Source: Rhizobium album (GTDB lineage: Bacteria > Pseudomonadota > Alphaproteobacteria > Rhizobiales > Rhizobiaceae). Taken from it: a stretch of DNA of 64,000 nt. The first letter of the stretch is position 1, and each line of letters opens with the position of its first letter. Positions 26,361 to 36,059 of the stretch are shown piece by piece. The notes beneath the pieces were generated by a model. That model was given only the letters and a program-made list of their open reading frames with translations, had not been told where the DNA came from and searched no databases. The position numbers and the translations under genes are program-made. Location: positions 558,001-622,000 of the forward strand of contig NZ_QFBC01000001.1 of assembly GCF_003122325.1 (NCBI RefSeq), given 5' to 3'.

Positions 26361-27497
26361 TTAACCCGGCAGGTTCGGTGTCGGCCGGTCTTCCGGCAGC
26401 ACTTCGTAAAGGATGGTCATGGCGATCAGCGACAGCGGCAGGGCCAGCATGGCGCCGACGGCACCCCACATCCACGTCCAGAAGATGATGGCGACGAAGA
26501 TGATGAAGGGATTGATTTCCAGCCGCTTGCCCATGATCGCCGGCACGACGATGTTTTCCATCACCAGGTGCACGATGAGGAAGGCGATGGCCGGCAGGAG
26601 GCCGGTCAGCAGGTCGTCATGGGTGAGGATGCCGGCGGCGGCGAGTGCCACGGTCATCAGCGAGAAACCGAGGAAGGGCACGAAGCTCGACAGGAAGGCG
26701 AAGACGCCCCAGAGCGCCGGCATGGCCAGCCCGCCGGCCCAGGCGATGATCGTGACGATGACGCCGAGCGCGGCATAGATCACCGACGCGGTGGCGAAGT
26801 AGAAGCCGAGGGCTTCCTCGATGGCGTTGAGGATGCGGATGGTCGTCAGGCGCTTCTCGCGGCGGCGGAAGGTCATGATCAGCGCCTTGCGCAGCTGCAG
26901 CCGCCCCAGCAGGAACAGCAGCAGCGCCGCAAAGAAGATCATCGCCTGGACCAGCGCCGGCGTCAGGCTGCCGGTGACGACCTGCAGCACGCTGCCGGTG
27001 TTTTCCAAGAGCTTGTCCATCGGCATCGAACCGCTCTGGAACGAGGCGCGCGAGATGTGCAGCCATTCGAACCGCTCGAGGAACGGCGTCACCCGCTCGA
27101 TGGCGCGCTCGATCATCTGCGGCGCCTCCTGGGCGAGCCGCGTCATCGGTTCGGCCAGCGCGTTGACGATGAAGAAGACGGCGGCGGCAAACAGGCCGGA
27201 AAGCGAAACGGCGCTCACCAGCGGCGAAACGCCGAGCTTGTGCAACTTGTCTGCGGCAAAGCCGAGAATGAGGCCGACGACCACGGCGAGCGTGATCGGC
27301 ATCAGCACCGCCGCCATGATGTAGACGACCGCCAGCGACAACAGCACGAAGATGCCGATGATCGACCAGGTCACCGCCAGGTCCAGCCCGTCCTTGGCGA
27401 TATGCACCTGGATCTGCGGCGGTGCGTCGCCCGTACCGCTGCGTGCGATCTCGGCCAGTTCCTGAACGTGGCCGGGACGGTCTATCTGATATGCCAT
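26361..27497 (-). CDS. AI-2E family transporter (PerM/TqsA-like)
   Basis: 378 aa from ATG 27497. About eight helices in the UPF0118 arrangement: paired N-terminal helices, a long soluble amphipathic segment (about residues 130-210), then LGFYFATASVIYAALGVIVT and the family block FLSSFVPFLGFSLMTVALAA. Members export autoinducer-2 or move small ions; the substrate is open. It is the first gene of a unit with the FAD oxidoreductase. Confidence 0.88.
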   Translation of the reverse strand: MAYQIDRPGHVQELAEIARSGTGDAPPQIQVHIAKDGLDLAVTWSIIGIFVLLSLAVVYIMAAVLMPITLAVVVGLILGFAADKLHKLGVSPLVSAVSLSGLFAAAVFFIVNALAEPMTRLAQEAPQMIERAIERVTPFLERFEWLHISRASFQSGSMPMDKLLENTGSVLQVVTGSLTPALVQAMIFFAALLLFLLGRLQLRKALIMTFRRREKRLTTIRILNAIEEALGFYFATASVIYAALGVIVTIIAWAGGLAMPALWGVFAFLSSFVPFLGFSLMTVALAAAGILTHDDLLTGLLPAIAFLIVHLVMENIVVPAIMGKRLEINPFIIFVAIIFWTWMWGAVGAMLALPLSLIAMTILYEVLPEDRPTPNLPG

Positions 27498-27588
27498 GGC
27501 TGAGCCCCCTGTCGTCGGCGTATAAACGCACGAAGCCCGTACCGGTTCCAGCACGGCTTCACGAGGGTCGTCCAGGCGAAAGCGGCGA

Positions 27589-28548
27589 TCAGGCGGCCAG
27601 TTTGAGGCCGATGCCCCACGGGTCCTTCAGCGACCAGACGCCGTCGTCCCGCGTTGCCTTGATCTCCAGCGCGTCCAGCCTGGCGACGGCCTTCTCAAGC
27701 GCTGCCGTATCGTTGAATTGCAGCGTGTAGTCGGAAAGGCCGGACATGGTGTCCGTGCGGGCCTGGGCGCCGCGGCTGTTCCAGATATTGGCGGCGACAT
27801 GGTGGTGATAGCCGCCGGTGGCGAAGAAGCTGGCACCCGGATAGGCCGCCATGATCTTTAGCCCGAGCACGTCGCGGTAGAAGCGGTCGGCTTCCGGGAT
27901 GTTGCCGACCTGCAGGTGGATATGGCCGATCGCCGTGCCGTCTGCCATGCCGAGCCACGCATCGGCGGGGGCGCTGTCGTAAAGCGCCTGCAGGTCGAGC
28001 CGGTTGGTCGCCATTTCGACGGTGCCGTCGGCATGGAAGGTCCACTCGCCGTGCGGCCGGTCGGCATAGATCTCGATGCCGTTGCCTTCCGGGTCGGAGA
28101 GATAGATGGCCTCGCTGACGATATGGTCGGAGGCGCCGTCGAGCTGGACGTTGTTGTGGGCGGCGTGGCGCAGCCAGCGGGCAAGCTCGGTGCGGTCGGG
28201 CATCAGGAAGGCGGTGTGGAACAGGCCGGGGGCGTTGCGCGGCGCGCGGCGGATGTCGCCGCCGGTGGTCAGCGTCAGGAACGGCCGGCCCTCGGTGCCG
28301 AGCACCTCGCCGCTGGCGGTCCTTTCCAGCACCTTCAGCCCCAGCATGGTCTGGTAGTAGGCCGAAACCGTCGGCAGGTCGGTGACGGCAAGATGCGAGT
28401 GGCCGACATAGGCCGGGCGGGTCAATGCATAGGACGGCGCGGTATCGGTCATGGATATGTCTCCTGCCTGTGCGGCCTTGCCGGCGCCGGCGGAAAACAT
28501 GCCGGCGGCTGCGAGGCCCAAGAAATTCCGCCTGTCGAGTTCGCTCAT
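27589..28548 (-). CDS. Tat-exported VOC protein, extradiol-dioxygenase-like
   Basis: 319 aa from ATG 28548, which has GGGGGA 7 nt upstream (an ATG abuts it at 28551). A twin-arginine signal (DRRNFLGLAAAGMFSAGAG) suggests export in folded form. Two VOC modules follow, with possible metal ligands in VGHSHLAV, GHIHLQV and GIEIYAD, as in CatE-type catechol 2,3-dioxygenases. A periplasmic ring-cleavage enzyme would be unusual, so the activity is uncertain. It is divergent from the FNR-box gene. Confidence 0.8.
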   Translation of the reverse strand: MSELDRRNFLGLAAAGMFSAGAGKAAQAGDISMTDTAPSYALTRPAYVGHSHLAVTDLPTVSAYYQTMLGLKVLERTASGEVLGTEGRPFLTLTTGGDIRRAPRNAPGLFHTAFLMPDRTELARWLRHAAHNNVQLDGASDHIVSEAIYLSDPEGNGIEIYADRPHGEWTFHADGTVEMATNRLDLQALYDSAPADAWLGMADGTAIGHIHLQVGNIPEADRFYRDVLGLKIMAAYPGASFFATGGYHHHVAANIWNSRGAQARTDTMSGLSDYTLQFNDTAALEKAVARLDALEIKATRDDGVWSLKDPWGIGLKLAA

Positions 28549-28662
28549 CATCTTTCCCCCGCTGGACGTGTCCTGCCCTATATGGACTGCCGACATTGTT
28601 CATGAAAGCCTCTGTTTTGGCGATTTACCGTCAACGTCACGTTTACAATCGCTCCGCCGATC

Positions 28663-28676
28663 TTGATCGAGATCAA
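28663..28676 (+). promoter_or_regulatory. FNR/FixK box
   Basis: TTGATCGAGATCAA is a perfect TTGAT-N4-ATCAA site. A -10-like ATAGGAT (28704-28710) begins about 35 bp downstream, roughly where a class II FNR/FixK promoter would place it. It should turn on the stress gene unit at low oxygen. Confidence 0.85.
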
Positions 28677-28741
28677 GGCAGGCCTTGTCACGCGGGCGCA
28701 TGGATAGGATGATCGAGAAACGATCGTAAGAAGGAGGCAGC

Positions 28742-29152
28742 ATGTACAAGAAAATCCTGGTGCCGGTGGATGTCAGCGTTCTTGAGCGCGGCGAAAAGAT
28801 CCTGCGGCTGGCATCGACGCTGGTGGAGGCCGGCGGCGACGTCGTTCTGCTTGGCGTCGTCGAGGGCCTGCCGAGCTACCTGACTATCGACATTCCGGTA
28901 CAGCTCATCGAGGCCGGCATCCGCGAGGTCAAGGAAAAGCTGACGCTTCTCCAGGAAAAGACGGCAGTCTCCGCGCGCATCGAGGTACGCTGCGGCGCGC
29001 CGGCGACGGAAATCCTCGCCGCCGCCAAGGAACATGGCGCCGACTTGATCGTCATCGCCTCGCACACGCCCGATTTCACCAATTATTTCATCGGCGCCAC
29101 GGCCGACAGGGTGGTGCGTCATGCCACCTGCTCGGTACTGGTCGACCGATAG
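28742..29152 (+). CDS. Universal stress protein (UspA family)
   Basis: 136 aa. The ATP-binding beta strand begins MYKKILVPVDVS, and the C-terminal nucleotide loop is seen in a variant form (FIGATADRVVRHATCSVLVD). AGGAGG lies 5 nt upstream. An FNR/FixK box precedes it. USP genes of this type commonly respond to oxygen limitation in rhizobia. It is cotranscribed with the zinc-finger gene 10 bp downstream. Confidence 0.9.
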   Translation: MYKKILVPVDVSVLERGEKILRLASTLVEAGGDVVLLGVVEGLPSYLTIDIPVQLIEAGIREVKEKLTLLQEKTAVSARIEVRCGAPATEILAAAKEHGADLIVIASHTPDFTNYFIGATADRVVRHATCSVLVDR

Positions 29153-29162
29153 GAGACAGCCG

Positions 29163-29483
29163 ATGAGCACGCCCGACTACGAGCAGATCCTGCGCCGGCG
29201 CCAGCGCGAACTCTACAGCCGCCTGCACCGGATCGAAGAGGATTTCGAAACGCCGCGCAATCCCGACGACGACGACCGCGCCTTGGAGCGCAGCAACGAC
29301 GAGGTGCTGGAGGAACTGGGGCAGGCCGGCCAGACGGAACTCCGCGCCATCGACGCGGCTCTCACCCGCATATCCGAGGGCCGCTTCGGCACCTGCACGC
29401 GCTGCGGCCAGCCGATCTCGCCGGCGCGGCTGGCGGCGGTGCCCTACACGCCGTTCTGCGAGGCGTGCAGCCGGGAGATCTGA
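29163..29483 (+). CDS. TraR/DksA family zinc-finger protein
   Basis: 106 aa from ATG 29163 (AGGAGACAGCCG upstream). An N-terminal coiled coil (YEQILRRRQRELYSRLHRIE) precedes a four-cysteine zinc finger CTRCGQPISPARLAAVPYTP-FCEAC. Such proteins bind the RNA polymerase secondary channel. It is second in the FNR-box unit with the universal stress protein, so it may adjust transcription under low oxygen. Confidence 0.88.
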   Translation: MSTPDYEQILRRRQRELYSRLHRIEEDFETPRNPDDDDRALERSNDEVLEELGQAGQTELRAIDAALTRISEGRFGTCTRCGQPISPARLAAVPYTPFCEACSREI

Positions 29484-29500
29484 TCCCGCTCCGTGCCGGT

Positions 29501-30871
29501 TTATTCGGCCTCGCTTTCGGTGGCATTGTCGCTATTGAAAGCCTGGTCGATCGCCGTCATCGTATCGAGACCGAACGTGCCGTCGGCGGTGCCGGCAAAC
29601 TCGCCGCCTTCCTTCAGCCGCCGCTGCATATCGACACGGAATTCTTTCGGCCAGTCGATGGTCGGCTTGGCCAGTTCGTCCTTGGCGGCCTGTTCGCCGG
29701 CCCGCAGCGCCGTCATCATCAGTTCGGCCGCCTTGACGCCGTCGAGCGGCACGCCGTGGCCTTCGGCATACAGGAAGGCCAGGTTGAAATGGGCCAGCGC
29801 CAGGCCTTTGGCGATCGCCTGCTGGTAATAATCGACGGCCTTGGCGTAATCGAGCGGCACGCCGGTGCCGAGATCGTACATCGCGCCCATGTTGTTCAGG
29901 GCTTCGGAATCGCCGAGTTCAGCCGCCTTGCGATACCATTTGAGCGCTTCGTCGACGTTCTTCTCCAGGCCTTGGCCTTCGTCATAGGCATAACCGATGG
30001 CATTCATCGACGAGGCGTCACCTGCATCGGCCGCTTTCTGGTGCCATTCGATCGACTTTTTCAGATTGTCGCCGACATCCTTCTTGTCGCCGAGCGCAAA
30101 GGCGAGGTGGCCCATGGCGGGGACATAACCCTTTTCCGCCGCCGCCTGGTACCAGCGGATTGCCTCGTCGTCGTTCTCCTCGACGAGATTGCCTTGATCG
30201 TAGATGTCGCCGAGTTCGTCCATGATCTTCGGATCGCCGAAGCCGGCGGCCGTGCGCAAAAGGGAAACCGCGGTGTTGTTGTCCTGCTGGACGCCGGCGC
30301 CGTCGCGATAGGCGAGCGCCAGCGCGTAGATCGCCGGCGGATATTTGGCGTTGGCGGCGATCTGGAAGTTTTCCACCGCCTTGACCGGGTCCGCCGCGGT
30401 GCCGAGCCCGTCGCGATAGGCGACGCCGAGATTGTAGCTGGCAACCGGCAGGCCGGTCTTCGCCGCGGCGTCATAGAGCTTCATTGCCCGGCTAAGGTCG
30501 GGAGACATGCCGGCCGACAGCAATTCGCCCAGCTGGTTGCTGGCGATCGCATACCCGCCGTCCGATGCCCTGGTGAAAGCGCTCACGGCATCGCCGACCC
30601 GCCTGGCGGCGAAATAGGCGCGGCCGAGCTGGAAGTGGTAGCGCATCTCCGCGGATGCGGACTTGATGGCCGCCTCGCAGGCCGGCACCGCCTTCTTCGC
30701 ATCGATGACCTCGGTTTCGACGCCGACGATGCCGGCGGGTTTTTTCGGATCGAGATCGCTGGCGGCATAACGGTCGCAATCAGCACCGTCATCGGCGGCG
30801 ATTGCTGGCAGGCTGGTGCCGAGGGCAAGCAGCAGGGCAAGGCTGGAGGTGGAAAGCGACGGCCGGCGCAT
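29501..30871 (-). CDS. Exported Sel1-like repeat protein
   Basis: 456 aa with a signal peptide (SLALLLALGTSLPAIA). It has about eight Sel1/TPR-like repeats of ~36 residues, e.g. AIRWYQAAAEKGYVPAMGHL and ALKWYRKAAELGDSEALNNM. The tail (GTADGTFGLDTMTAIDQAF) looks like half of a peptidoglycan-binding repeat. It is probably a periplasmic scaffold. It is longer than rhizobial ExoR (about 270 aa) and should not be equated with it. Confidence 0.85.
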   Translation of the reverse strand: MRRPSLSTSSLALLLALGTSLPAIAADDGADCDRYAASDLDPKKPAGIVGVETEVIDAKKAVPACEAAIKSASAEMRYHFQLGRAYFAARRVGDAVSAFTRASDGGYAIASNQLGELLSAGMSPDLSRAMKLYDAAAKTGLPVASYNLGVAYRDGLGTAADPVKAVENFQIAANAKYPPAIYALALAYRDGAGVQQDNNTAVSLLRTAAGFGDPKIMDELGDIYDQGNLVEENDDEAIRWYQAAAEKGYVPAMGHLAFALGDKKDVGDNLKKSIEWHQKAADAGDASSMNAIGYAYDEGQGLEKNVDEALKWYRKAAELGDSEALNNMGAMYDLGTGVPLDYAKAVDYYQQAIAKGLALAHFNLAFLYAEGHGVPLDGVKAAELMMTALRAGEQAAKDELAKPTIDWPKEFRVDMQRRLKEGGEFAGTADGTFGLDTMTAIDQAFNSDNATESEAE

Positions 30872-31025
30872 GACTGTTCCTTTGTGTTCGGAGAGACCGA
30901 TCTATTCCTAGAACGCGGCAATGGCCGGTTTTATTCGGCGCTCGCTCCTGGCAGGAGAAGCCCTCTCTTGCCTTCACCGGCCCGCCGGGTTCATGATACC
31001 GGCGAATAATGCCGGAGTGAACGGA

Positions 31026-31679
31026 ATGGCCGAGTTCTTCAATGTCAGCCGCATGTACGACCGCGCCGAGATCATCGCCGACGGCATCGTCCACGGTGTC
31101 GGCATCGTTCTTGCGCTGATCGGCGCCACGGTGCTGATCTTCTACGCCACCGTCTGGAGCAGCCACGGGGAACTGGCGGCGGCCTGGATCTACGGCATCG
31201 GCCTTGTGCTGGCGCTGTCGATATCCTTCACCTACAATATCTGGCCTGTCTCGCGCACCAAATGGCTACTGCGCCGGATGGACCATTCCGCCATCTTCCT
31301 GCTGATCGCCGCCACCTACACGCCTTTCCTGCAGCGCGGCGCCGGCGATCCCGTCGTCTTCGGGATGCTGGTGGCGATCTGGGCCTTCGCGCTGGTCGGC
31401 ATCGTGCTGAAATGCGCCTTCCCCGGCCGTTACGACCGGCTGGCGATCCTGCTTTATCTCGCCATGGGCTGGAGCGGCGTCTTCATCGCCGGGCCGGTCA
31501 CCGCAAGGTTGCCGGTGGCGGCAATCGTCCTGATCATCGTCGGCGGCTGCATCTATTCCGCCGGCGTCGTCTTCCATGTCTGGGAAAGGCTGCGGTTCCA
31601 GAATGCCATCTGGCACGGTTTCGTCGTCGCGGCGGCGGCGGTGCATTATTCCGCCGTCATGACCTGCTTCAGCCTGTGA
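31026..31679 (+). CDS. Hemolysin III / YqfA family membrane protein
   Basis: 217 aa from ATG 31026 (GGAG 8 nt upstream) with seven helices, the PAQR-like topology. Family residues include IIADGIVHGVG, the S-x3-H region (MDHSAIFLLIAATYTPF) and the C-terminal H-x-x-x-H-like FHVWERLRFQNAIWHGFVV. It probably acts on membrane lipid homeostasis; the haemolysin name is historical. The stop abuts the stop of the convergent next gene with no spacer. Confidence 0.9.
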   Translation: MAEFFNVSRMYDRAEIIADGIVHGVGIVLALIGATVLIFYATVWSSHGELAAAWIYGIGLVLALSISFTYNIWPVSRTKWLLRRMDHSAIFLLIAATYTPFLQRGAGDPVVFGMLVAIWAFALVGIVLKCAFPGRYDRLAILLYLAMGWSGVFIAGPVTARLPVAAIVLIIVGGCIYSAGVVFHVWERLRFQNAIWHGFVVAAAAVHYSAVMTCFSL

Positions 31680-32210
31680 TCACTGCTGCGCGGGCGGCGG
31701 GGCGTTGTTGTCGGCGGCGCAGCCTTCGGACGGGTGCAGGGTCCTGACCAGCTGCCTGACCAGCGGATCGTGCTTCTTCAACGCCGCCTTGTCATATTCC
31801 AGCCAGGCAAAACCCGCTGCCCCGTCGCACAGCGCCACGGCGCGGACATAGACGATCCGCCCGTCCCGCGAGCCGGAGAAACTGGCCGAACCCGGGCCGA
31901 TCTTCTTGTAGGAAATCTGCCAGCCGTTCTTCTCCTCCATGTCGATCCGCTGGCGGATTTCCTCTTCCAGGCTGTTGTCGAGCAGGTTGGTGCCGAATAC
32001 CGACAGGGTCGTCTTGCGATCGGGAGAGGCAAGCCGCATGCCGTCGCCGTTGTCGGCGGAGTTGATGACGACATAGTCGGAGGGCAGGGCGACACCGAAG
32101 CTGAAGCGGCTGTTGACATAGTCCTGCCGCTCCCCGGCCAGCGCCGGCATGGCGAGCAGGAGGGCGGCGAGCGCCATGTTTGCGACTATCGTCATTTTCG
32201 TTTTCTGCAT
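31680..32210 (-). CDS. Hypothetical exported protein
   Basis: 176 aa from ATG 32210. A signal peptide (MTIVANMALAALLLAMPALA) is followed by a compact domain (FGVALPSDYVVINSADNGDG, TLSVFGTNLLDNSLEEEIRQ, SEGC tail) and a Pro/Gln end. I do not recognise a named family; similar short exported proteins are common in rhizobia. Its stop codon directly touches that of hemolysin III. Confidence 0.65.
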   Translation of the reverse strand: MQKTKMTIVANMALAALLLAMPALAGERQDYVNSRFSFGVALPSDYVVINSADNGDGMRLASPDRKTTLSVFGTNLLDNSLEEEIRQRIDMEEKNGWQISYKKIGPGSASFSGSRDGRIVYVRAVALCDGAAGFAWLEYDKAALKKHDPLVRQLVRTLHPSEGCAADNNAPPPAQQ

Positions 32211-32284
32211 GGTCGGACCCAAAAACACATGACGTCAAAGCCGAAGCGCTTCCAGCCAGCCTCATTTATTCAGGCGTTGCAAAA

Positions 32285-32323
32285 GGAAAAAGCCGCCGCA
32301 TCATGGCTTGGGCGGCTTTTTCC
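32285..32323 (-). terminator. Strong terminator after msrB
   Basis: A perfect 13-bp stem (GGAAAAAGCCGCC and complement) with a 13-nt loop has U-rich arms on both strands. It lies 20 bp past the msrB stop. Confidence 0.85.
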
Positions 32324-32343
32324 CTATTGGCCGAGTGAAGGCA

Positions 32344-32751
32344 CTACCCGGCCCGCATCACCATCGCATGGCCGTTCATGCAGTAGCGCAGGCCGGTGGG
32401 CGGCGGGCCGTCGGGGAAGACGTGGCCGAGATGGCCGTCGCAACTGGCGCAACGGATTTCCGTGCGGACCATGCCGTGCGAGGTGTCGCGCAGTTCCCTG
32501 ACCGCATGCGGCGAAACCGCCTGGAAGAAGCTCGGCCAGCCGCAGCCGGCGTCGAACTTGGTGTCGGAGATAAACAGCGGCGCATCGCAGGCGGCGCAGT
32601 GGTAGACGCCCCTTTCGAACGTATCCCAGTAGGGACCGGAGAAGGCGCGCTCCGTGCCGTGCTCGCGCATGATCTTGAATTGCGTCGGCGTCAGCTGCTC
32701 GCGCCATTCCGCTTCGGTCTTCTGAACTTTCGGGGTCATGGTATCCGCCAT
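32344..32751 (-). CDS. msrB: Peptide-methionine (R)-S-oxide reductase MsrB
   Basis: 135 aa from ATG 32751 (AGAGGA upstream). It reduces methionine-R-sulfoxide in proteins. The zinc cysteines CAAC and CASC, the active-site Cys in [11 protein letters not shown] and the substrate block GCGWPSFF are all present. It has no signal peptide, so it is cytosolic. It is a single gene with a strong terminator. Confidence 0.95.
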   Translation of the reverse strand: MADTMTPKVQKTEAEWREQLTPTQFKIMREHGTERAFSGPYWDTFERGVYHCAACDAPLFISDTKFDAGCGWPSFFQAVSPHAVRELRDTSHGMVRTEIRCASCDGHLGHVFPDGPPPTGLRYCMNGHAMVMRAG

Positions 32752-32921
32752 GGCTTCGTCCTCTCTGTCTGGTGCGCAATAGATAGGCATTGTTAACTGG
32801 CAGGACAATATGGACGCGGCGTGGCGCCGGTGCCGAAAATCCTTGAGGCGCCGGTTCGTTTGGCCTAAATCACATCCTTTCCGAAGGACCGGCACGGGTC
32901 CGTACTGCGAATGGAGAGGCA

Positions 32922-35255
32922 ATGATTGCCGGTGCCGCCGACCTGACCTTCCTTGCCCTGTCGTTGCCTTTCGTCGCAGCCTGTCTTGCCCCGGTTCTCT
33001 TCCGGCTGTTCGGCCATCGCGCCGCCTGGCTGCTGGCATTGGCGCCGGCGGTTTCCTTCCTGCATCTCGCCGGTTTCATCGCCGAGGTCGCCCGCGGCGA
33101 GACGGTGACCGGCGGTTATGCCTGGGTGCCGAGCTACAATCTTTCCTTCTCCTGGTATATCGACGGCCTGGCGCTGGTCTTTGGCCTGCTGATCACCGGC
33201 ATCGGCGTCCTTGTCGTGCTTTACGCCGGCGGTTACCTGAAGGGCCATCCGCAGCAGGGGCGGTTCTTCTCCTTCCTCATGATGTTCATGGGCGCCATGC
33301 TCGGCCTCGTGGTGTCCGACAGCTTCCTGATGCTGTTCGTCTTCTGGGAACTGACCTCGATCACCTCGTTCCTGCTGATCGGCTTCGACCATGAAAGGCC
33401 GGCGGCGCGGCGGGCGGCGCTGCAGGCGCTGCTGGTGACCGGCGGCGGCGGGCTGTTCCTGCTCGCCGGCCTGCTGATGATCTGGAACATCGCCGACGTC
33501 ACCCAGATGTCGCTGCTCCTGTCCTACGGCGAGGTGGTGAAGGCGAGCCCCTATTACCTGGCGGCGCTGCTGCTCGTGCTGGTCGGCGCCTTCACCAAGT
33601 CGGCGCAGTTTCCCTTCCATGTCTGGCTGCCGAACGCCATGGAAGCACCGACGCCTGTTTCCGCCTACCTGCATTCGGCGACGATGGTCAAAGCCGGCGT
33701 CTATCTGCTGATGCGGCTTTATCCCGCCATGGGCGGCACACCGGTCTGGGAAATCCTGCTGCCCGTCTTCGGCGGCGGCACGCTGCTGACGGGGGCGCTG
33801 ATGGCGCTGCGCCAGACCGACCTGAAGCTGATGCTTGCCTATACCACCGTCGCCTCGCTCGGGCTGCTGGTGCTGCTGGTCGGCTTCGGGTCGCCTTATG
33901 CGATCGAGGCGGCGGTGCTTTATCTGGTCGGTCATTCCCTGTTCAAGGGTGCGCTGTTCATGGTCGCCGGCGCCATCGACCACGGGACGGGCACCCGCGA
34001 TCTCACCCGCCTCGGCGGCCTGCGGCGGGCCATGCCGGTCACCTTCGCCGCCGCCCTGCTGGCAGCCCTGTCTATGGCCGGCCTGCCGCCGTTTTTCGGT
34101 TTCCTCGCCAAGGAAGAAATCTACCTGGCGCTCGCTGCCGGCAATCTCCGGTCCATTCTTTTCACCATCGTAGCGGTCGCCGGCAATGCGCTGATGTTTG
34201 CCGCGGCCTTTGCCGTGGCGCTAAAACCTTTCCTCGGCGAAAGCCGGCAAACGCTCAAGCATCCGCATGAAGCGCCGGCCCTGATGTGGATCGGACCGCT
34301 GGTGCTGGCGCTCGCGGGACTGGCGGCGGCGCTGGTGTCGACGGCCTTCCATGCCGCGATCTCCTCGCCGATGGCGAGCGCGGTGAGGGGTGAGGCGACG
34401 GCGATCGCGGTCGGCCCGATGCCGCATGTCGGCCTGCCGCTTGCCCTGTCGGCGGCGACCATCCTGCTCGGGCTTGCCGCCTATCGGCTGCTCGACCGGC
34501 TGCGGGACGCGCTGGCGCGGTTTTTCCAGGCGCTCGGGCCGGGACCGGACCAGGGGTTCGACGAGGTGCTCGAGGCGCTGGTCGCATGTGCGGTGAAGGT
34601 GACGCGGTTCGTCCAGCCGGGCCGGCTGGATATCTACCTGTCCGTCACCTTCGCGGCGGTGGCGGCGGTGCTGCTGCTGCCGCTTTTCCTGTGGGGCGAG
34701 GCGCCGTCCGAGCCGGCATTCGCCTGGCCGTCGCTGTCCGAGCTCGCCATGCTGCTGATCGCGGTGATCGGGCTCGCCGCCGTGCTGGTGGCCGTCGACC
34801 GGCTGACGGCGATCGTGGCGCTCGGCATCCAGGGTTTTGCCGTCGCCGTGCTTTTCCTGCTGTTCGGCGCGCCGGATCTCGCCTTCACCCAGTTCATGAT
34901 CGAGACGCTGTCGGTGGTCATCCTGGCGCTGGTGATGACGCGGCTCAGGCTGCACGCCTCCGACCGCCGGCCGGCCGGACAGCGGCTGGCCGATGGCGCC
35001 GTCGCCCTCGGCTGCGGCCTCGGCCTCACCCTGCTGTTGCTGAAGGCGACCGAAGGGGTGTTCGACACGGCGCTCGGCGATTTCTTCGGCAGCTATTCCA
35101 AGGTGATCGCCCACGGCGCCAATGTCGTCAACGTCATCATTGTCGATTTCCGCGGCACCGACACGCTGGGCGAGATCGCCGTCGTGCTTGCCGCCGGCAT
35201 GGCGATCCTGGCGCTGATCCGCCTGGGTAAGACGCAAAAGCAAAGCGGCAAGTGA
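32922..35255 (+). CDS. mnhA: Na+/H+ antiporter subunit A (MnhA/MrpA)
   Basis: 777 aa, about 20 helices. The NuoL-like core includes [20 protein letters not shown], the proton-path block [20 protein letters not shown] and [13 protein letters not shown]. The C-terminal ~200 residues hold the DUF4040/MbhD segment ([40 protein letters not shown]). It is the first gene of a seven-gene unit. Together the subunits exchange Na+ or K+ for H+; rhizobial homologues are called pha. Confidence 0.95.
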   Translation: MIAGAADLTFLALSLPFVAACLAPVLFRLFGHRAAWLLALAPAVSFLHLAGFIAEVARGETVTGGYAWVPSYNLSFSWYIDGLALVFGLLITGIGVLVVLYAGGYLKGHPQQGRFFSFLMMFMGAMLGLVVSDSFLMLFVFWELTSITSFLLIGFDHERPAARRAALQALLVTGGGGLFLLAGLLMIWNIADVTQMSLLLSYGEVVKASPYYLAALLLVLVGAFTKSAQFPFHVWLPNAMEAPTPVSAYLHSATMVKAGVYLLMRLYPAMGGTPVWEILLPVFGGGTLLTGALMALRQTDLKLMLAYTTVASLGLLVLLVGFGSPYAIEAAVLYLVGHSLFKGALFMVAGAIDHGTGTRDLTRLGGLRRAMPVTFAAALLAALSMAGLPPFFGFLAKEEIYLALAAGNLRSILFTIVAVAGNALMFAAAFAVALKPFLGESRQTLKHPHEAPALMWIGPLVLALAGLAAALVSTAFHAAISSPMASAVRGEATAIAVGPMPHVGLPLALSAATILLGLAAYRLLDRLRDALARFFQALGPGPDQGFDEVLEALVACAVKVTRFVQPGRLDIYLSVTFAAVAAVLLLPLFLWGEAPSEPAFAWPSLSELAMLLIAVIGLAAVLVAVDRLTAIVALGIQGFAVAVLFLLFGAPDLAFTQFMIETLSVVILALVMTRLRLHASDRRPAGQRLADGAVALGCGLGLTLLLLKATEGVFDTALGDFFGSYSKVIAHGANVVNVIIVDFRGTDTLGEIAVVLAAGMAILALIRLGKTQKQSGK

Positions 35256-35259
35256 CATC

Positions 35260-35679
35260 ATGAACAGTCCGATCTTCAGAACCGTCGCCCCCTTCCTCAC
35301 CAGCCTGATGCTGCTCTTTTCGCTGTTCGTGCTGCTGCGCGGGCACAATGCGCCGGGCGGCGGCTTCATCGGCGGCCTCGTCGCCGTCGCGGCGCTGGCG
35401 ATCCATGGCGCCGCCTGGGGTGTCGAGACGGTGCGGCGGGCGATTGTCTTTCATCCGCTGTCGATTGCCGCCTTCGGGCTGTTCCTGTCCTGCATCGCCG
35501 GTTTTGCCTCGGCTGCGGCCGGCGTGCCGTTCATGACCGGCCTGTGGGTGACCGTACATGTGCTCGGCAGCGCGGTGGCGCTTTCCAGCGTCATGCTGTT
35601 CGATCTCGGCGTCTATCTGGTGGTCGTCGGCGCGCTGCTTGCCATCGTCCTGGCGCTCGAGGAAGAGGAGGGCGTGTGA
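35260..35679 (+). CDS. mnhB: Na+/H+ antiporter subunit B (MnhB/MrpB)
   Basis: 139 aa with four helices. The MnhB signature [20 protein letters not shown] lies after helix 1. It begins 4 bp after mnhA. Its TGA overlaps the mnhC ATG. Confidence 0.95.
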   Translation: MNSPIFRTVAPFLTSLMLLFSLFVLLRGHNAPGGGFIGGLVAVAALAIHGAAWGVETVRRAIVFHPLSIAAFGLFLSCIAGFASAAAGVPFMTGLWVTVHVLGSAVALSSVMLFDLGVYLVVVGALLAIVLALEEEEGV

Positions 35680-36056
35680 TGGAGGCCTGGTTCAGCCTGC
35701 TGGCCGGGCTCTTCTTCGCCGCTGCGGTCTATCTCATCCTGTCGAAACATCTCATCCGGACGCTCATCGGCATCGTGTTGCTCGGCAACGCCGTCAACCT
35801 GACGCTGCTCGTGGCCGGGCGGCTGACGCGGGAAGTGCCGCCGATCATCGCCGACGGGCTCGATCGCCTGCCGGGCAATGCCGCCAATCCCCTGCCGCAG
35901 GCGCTGATCCTGACGGCGATCGTCATCTCGTTTTCGCTCTTCGCCTTCCTGCTGGTGCTGGCCTATCGCGCCTACCGGGTGCTCGGCACCGACGATACCG
36001 ACAGGATGCGGTTTGCCGAACCGGTCGATGAACCGGCGCCGCCGAAAGGGTATTGA
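35679..36056 (+). CDS. mnhC: Na+/H+ antiporter subunit C (MnhC/MrpC, NuoK-like)
   Basis: 125 aa from ATG 35679, whose A is shared with the mnhB stop. It has three helices; the block LIGIVLLGNAVNLTLLVAGR and the later NPLPQALILTAIVISFSLFA are the NuoK-type signatures. It forms part of the ion-translocating module with A and D. Confidence 0.93.
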   Translation: MEAWFSLLAGLFFAAAVYLILSKHLIRTLIGIVLLGNAVNLTLLVAGRLTREVPPIIADGLDRLPGNAANPLPQALILTAIVISFSLFAFLLVLAYRAYRVLGTDDTDRMRFAEPVDEPAPPKGY

Positions 36057-36059
36057 CGC

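Noticed and set aside
25158-27503. 781-codon plus-strand frame opposite the FAD oxidoreductase and AI-2E genes
   Set aside because: It crosses two well-supported genes and an intergenic gap, and is rich in His/Asp/Arg without any recognisable domain.
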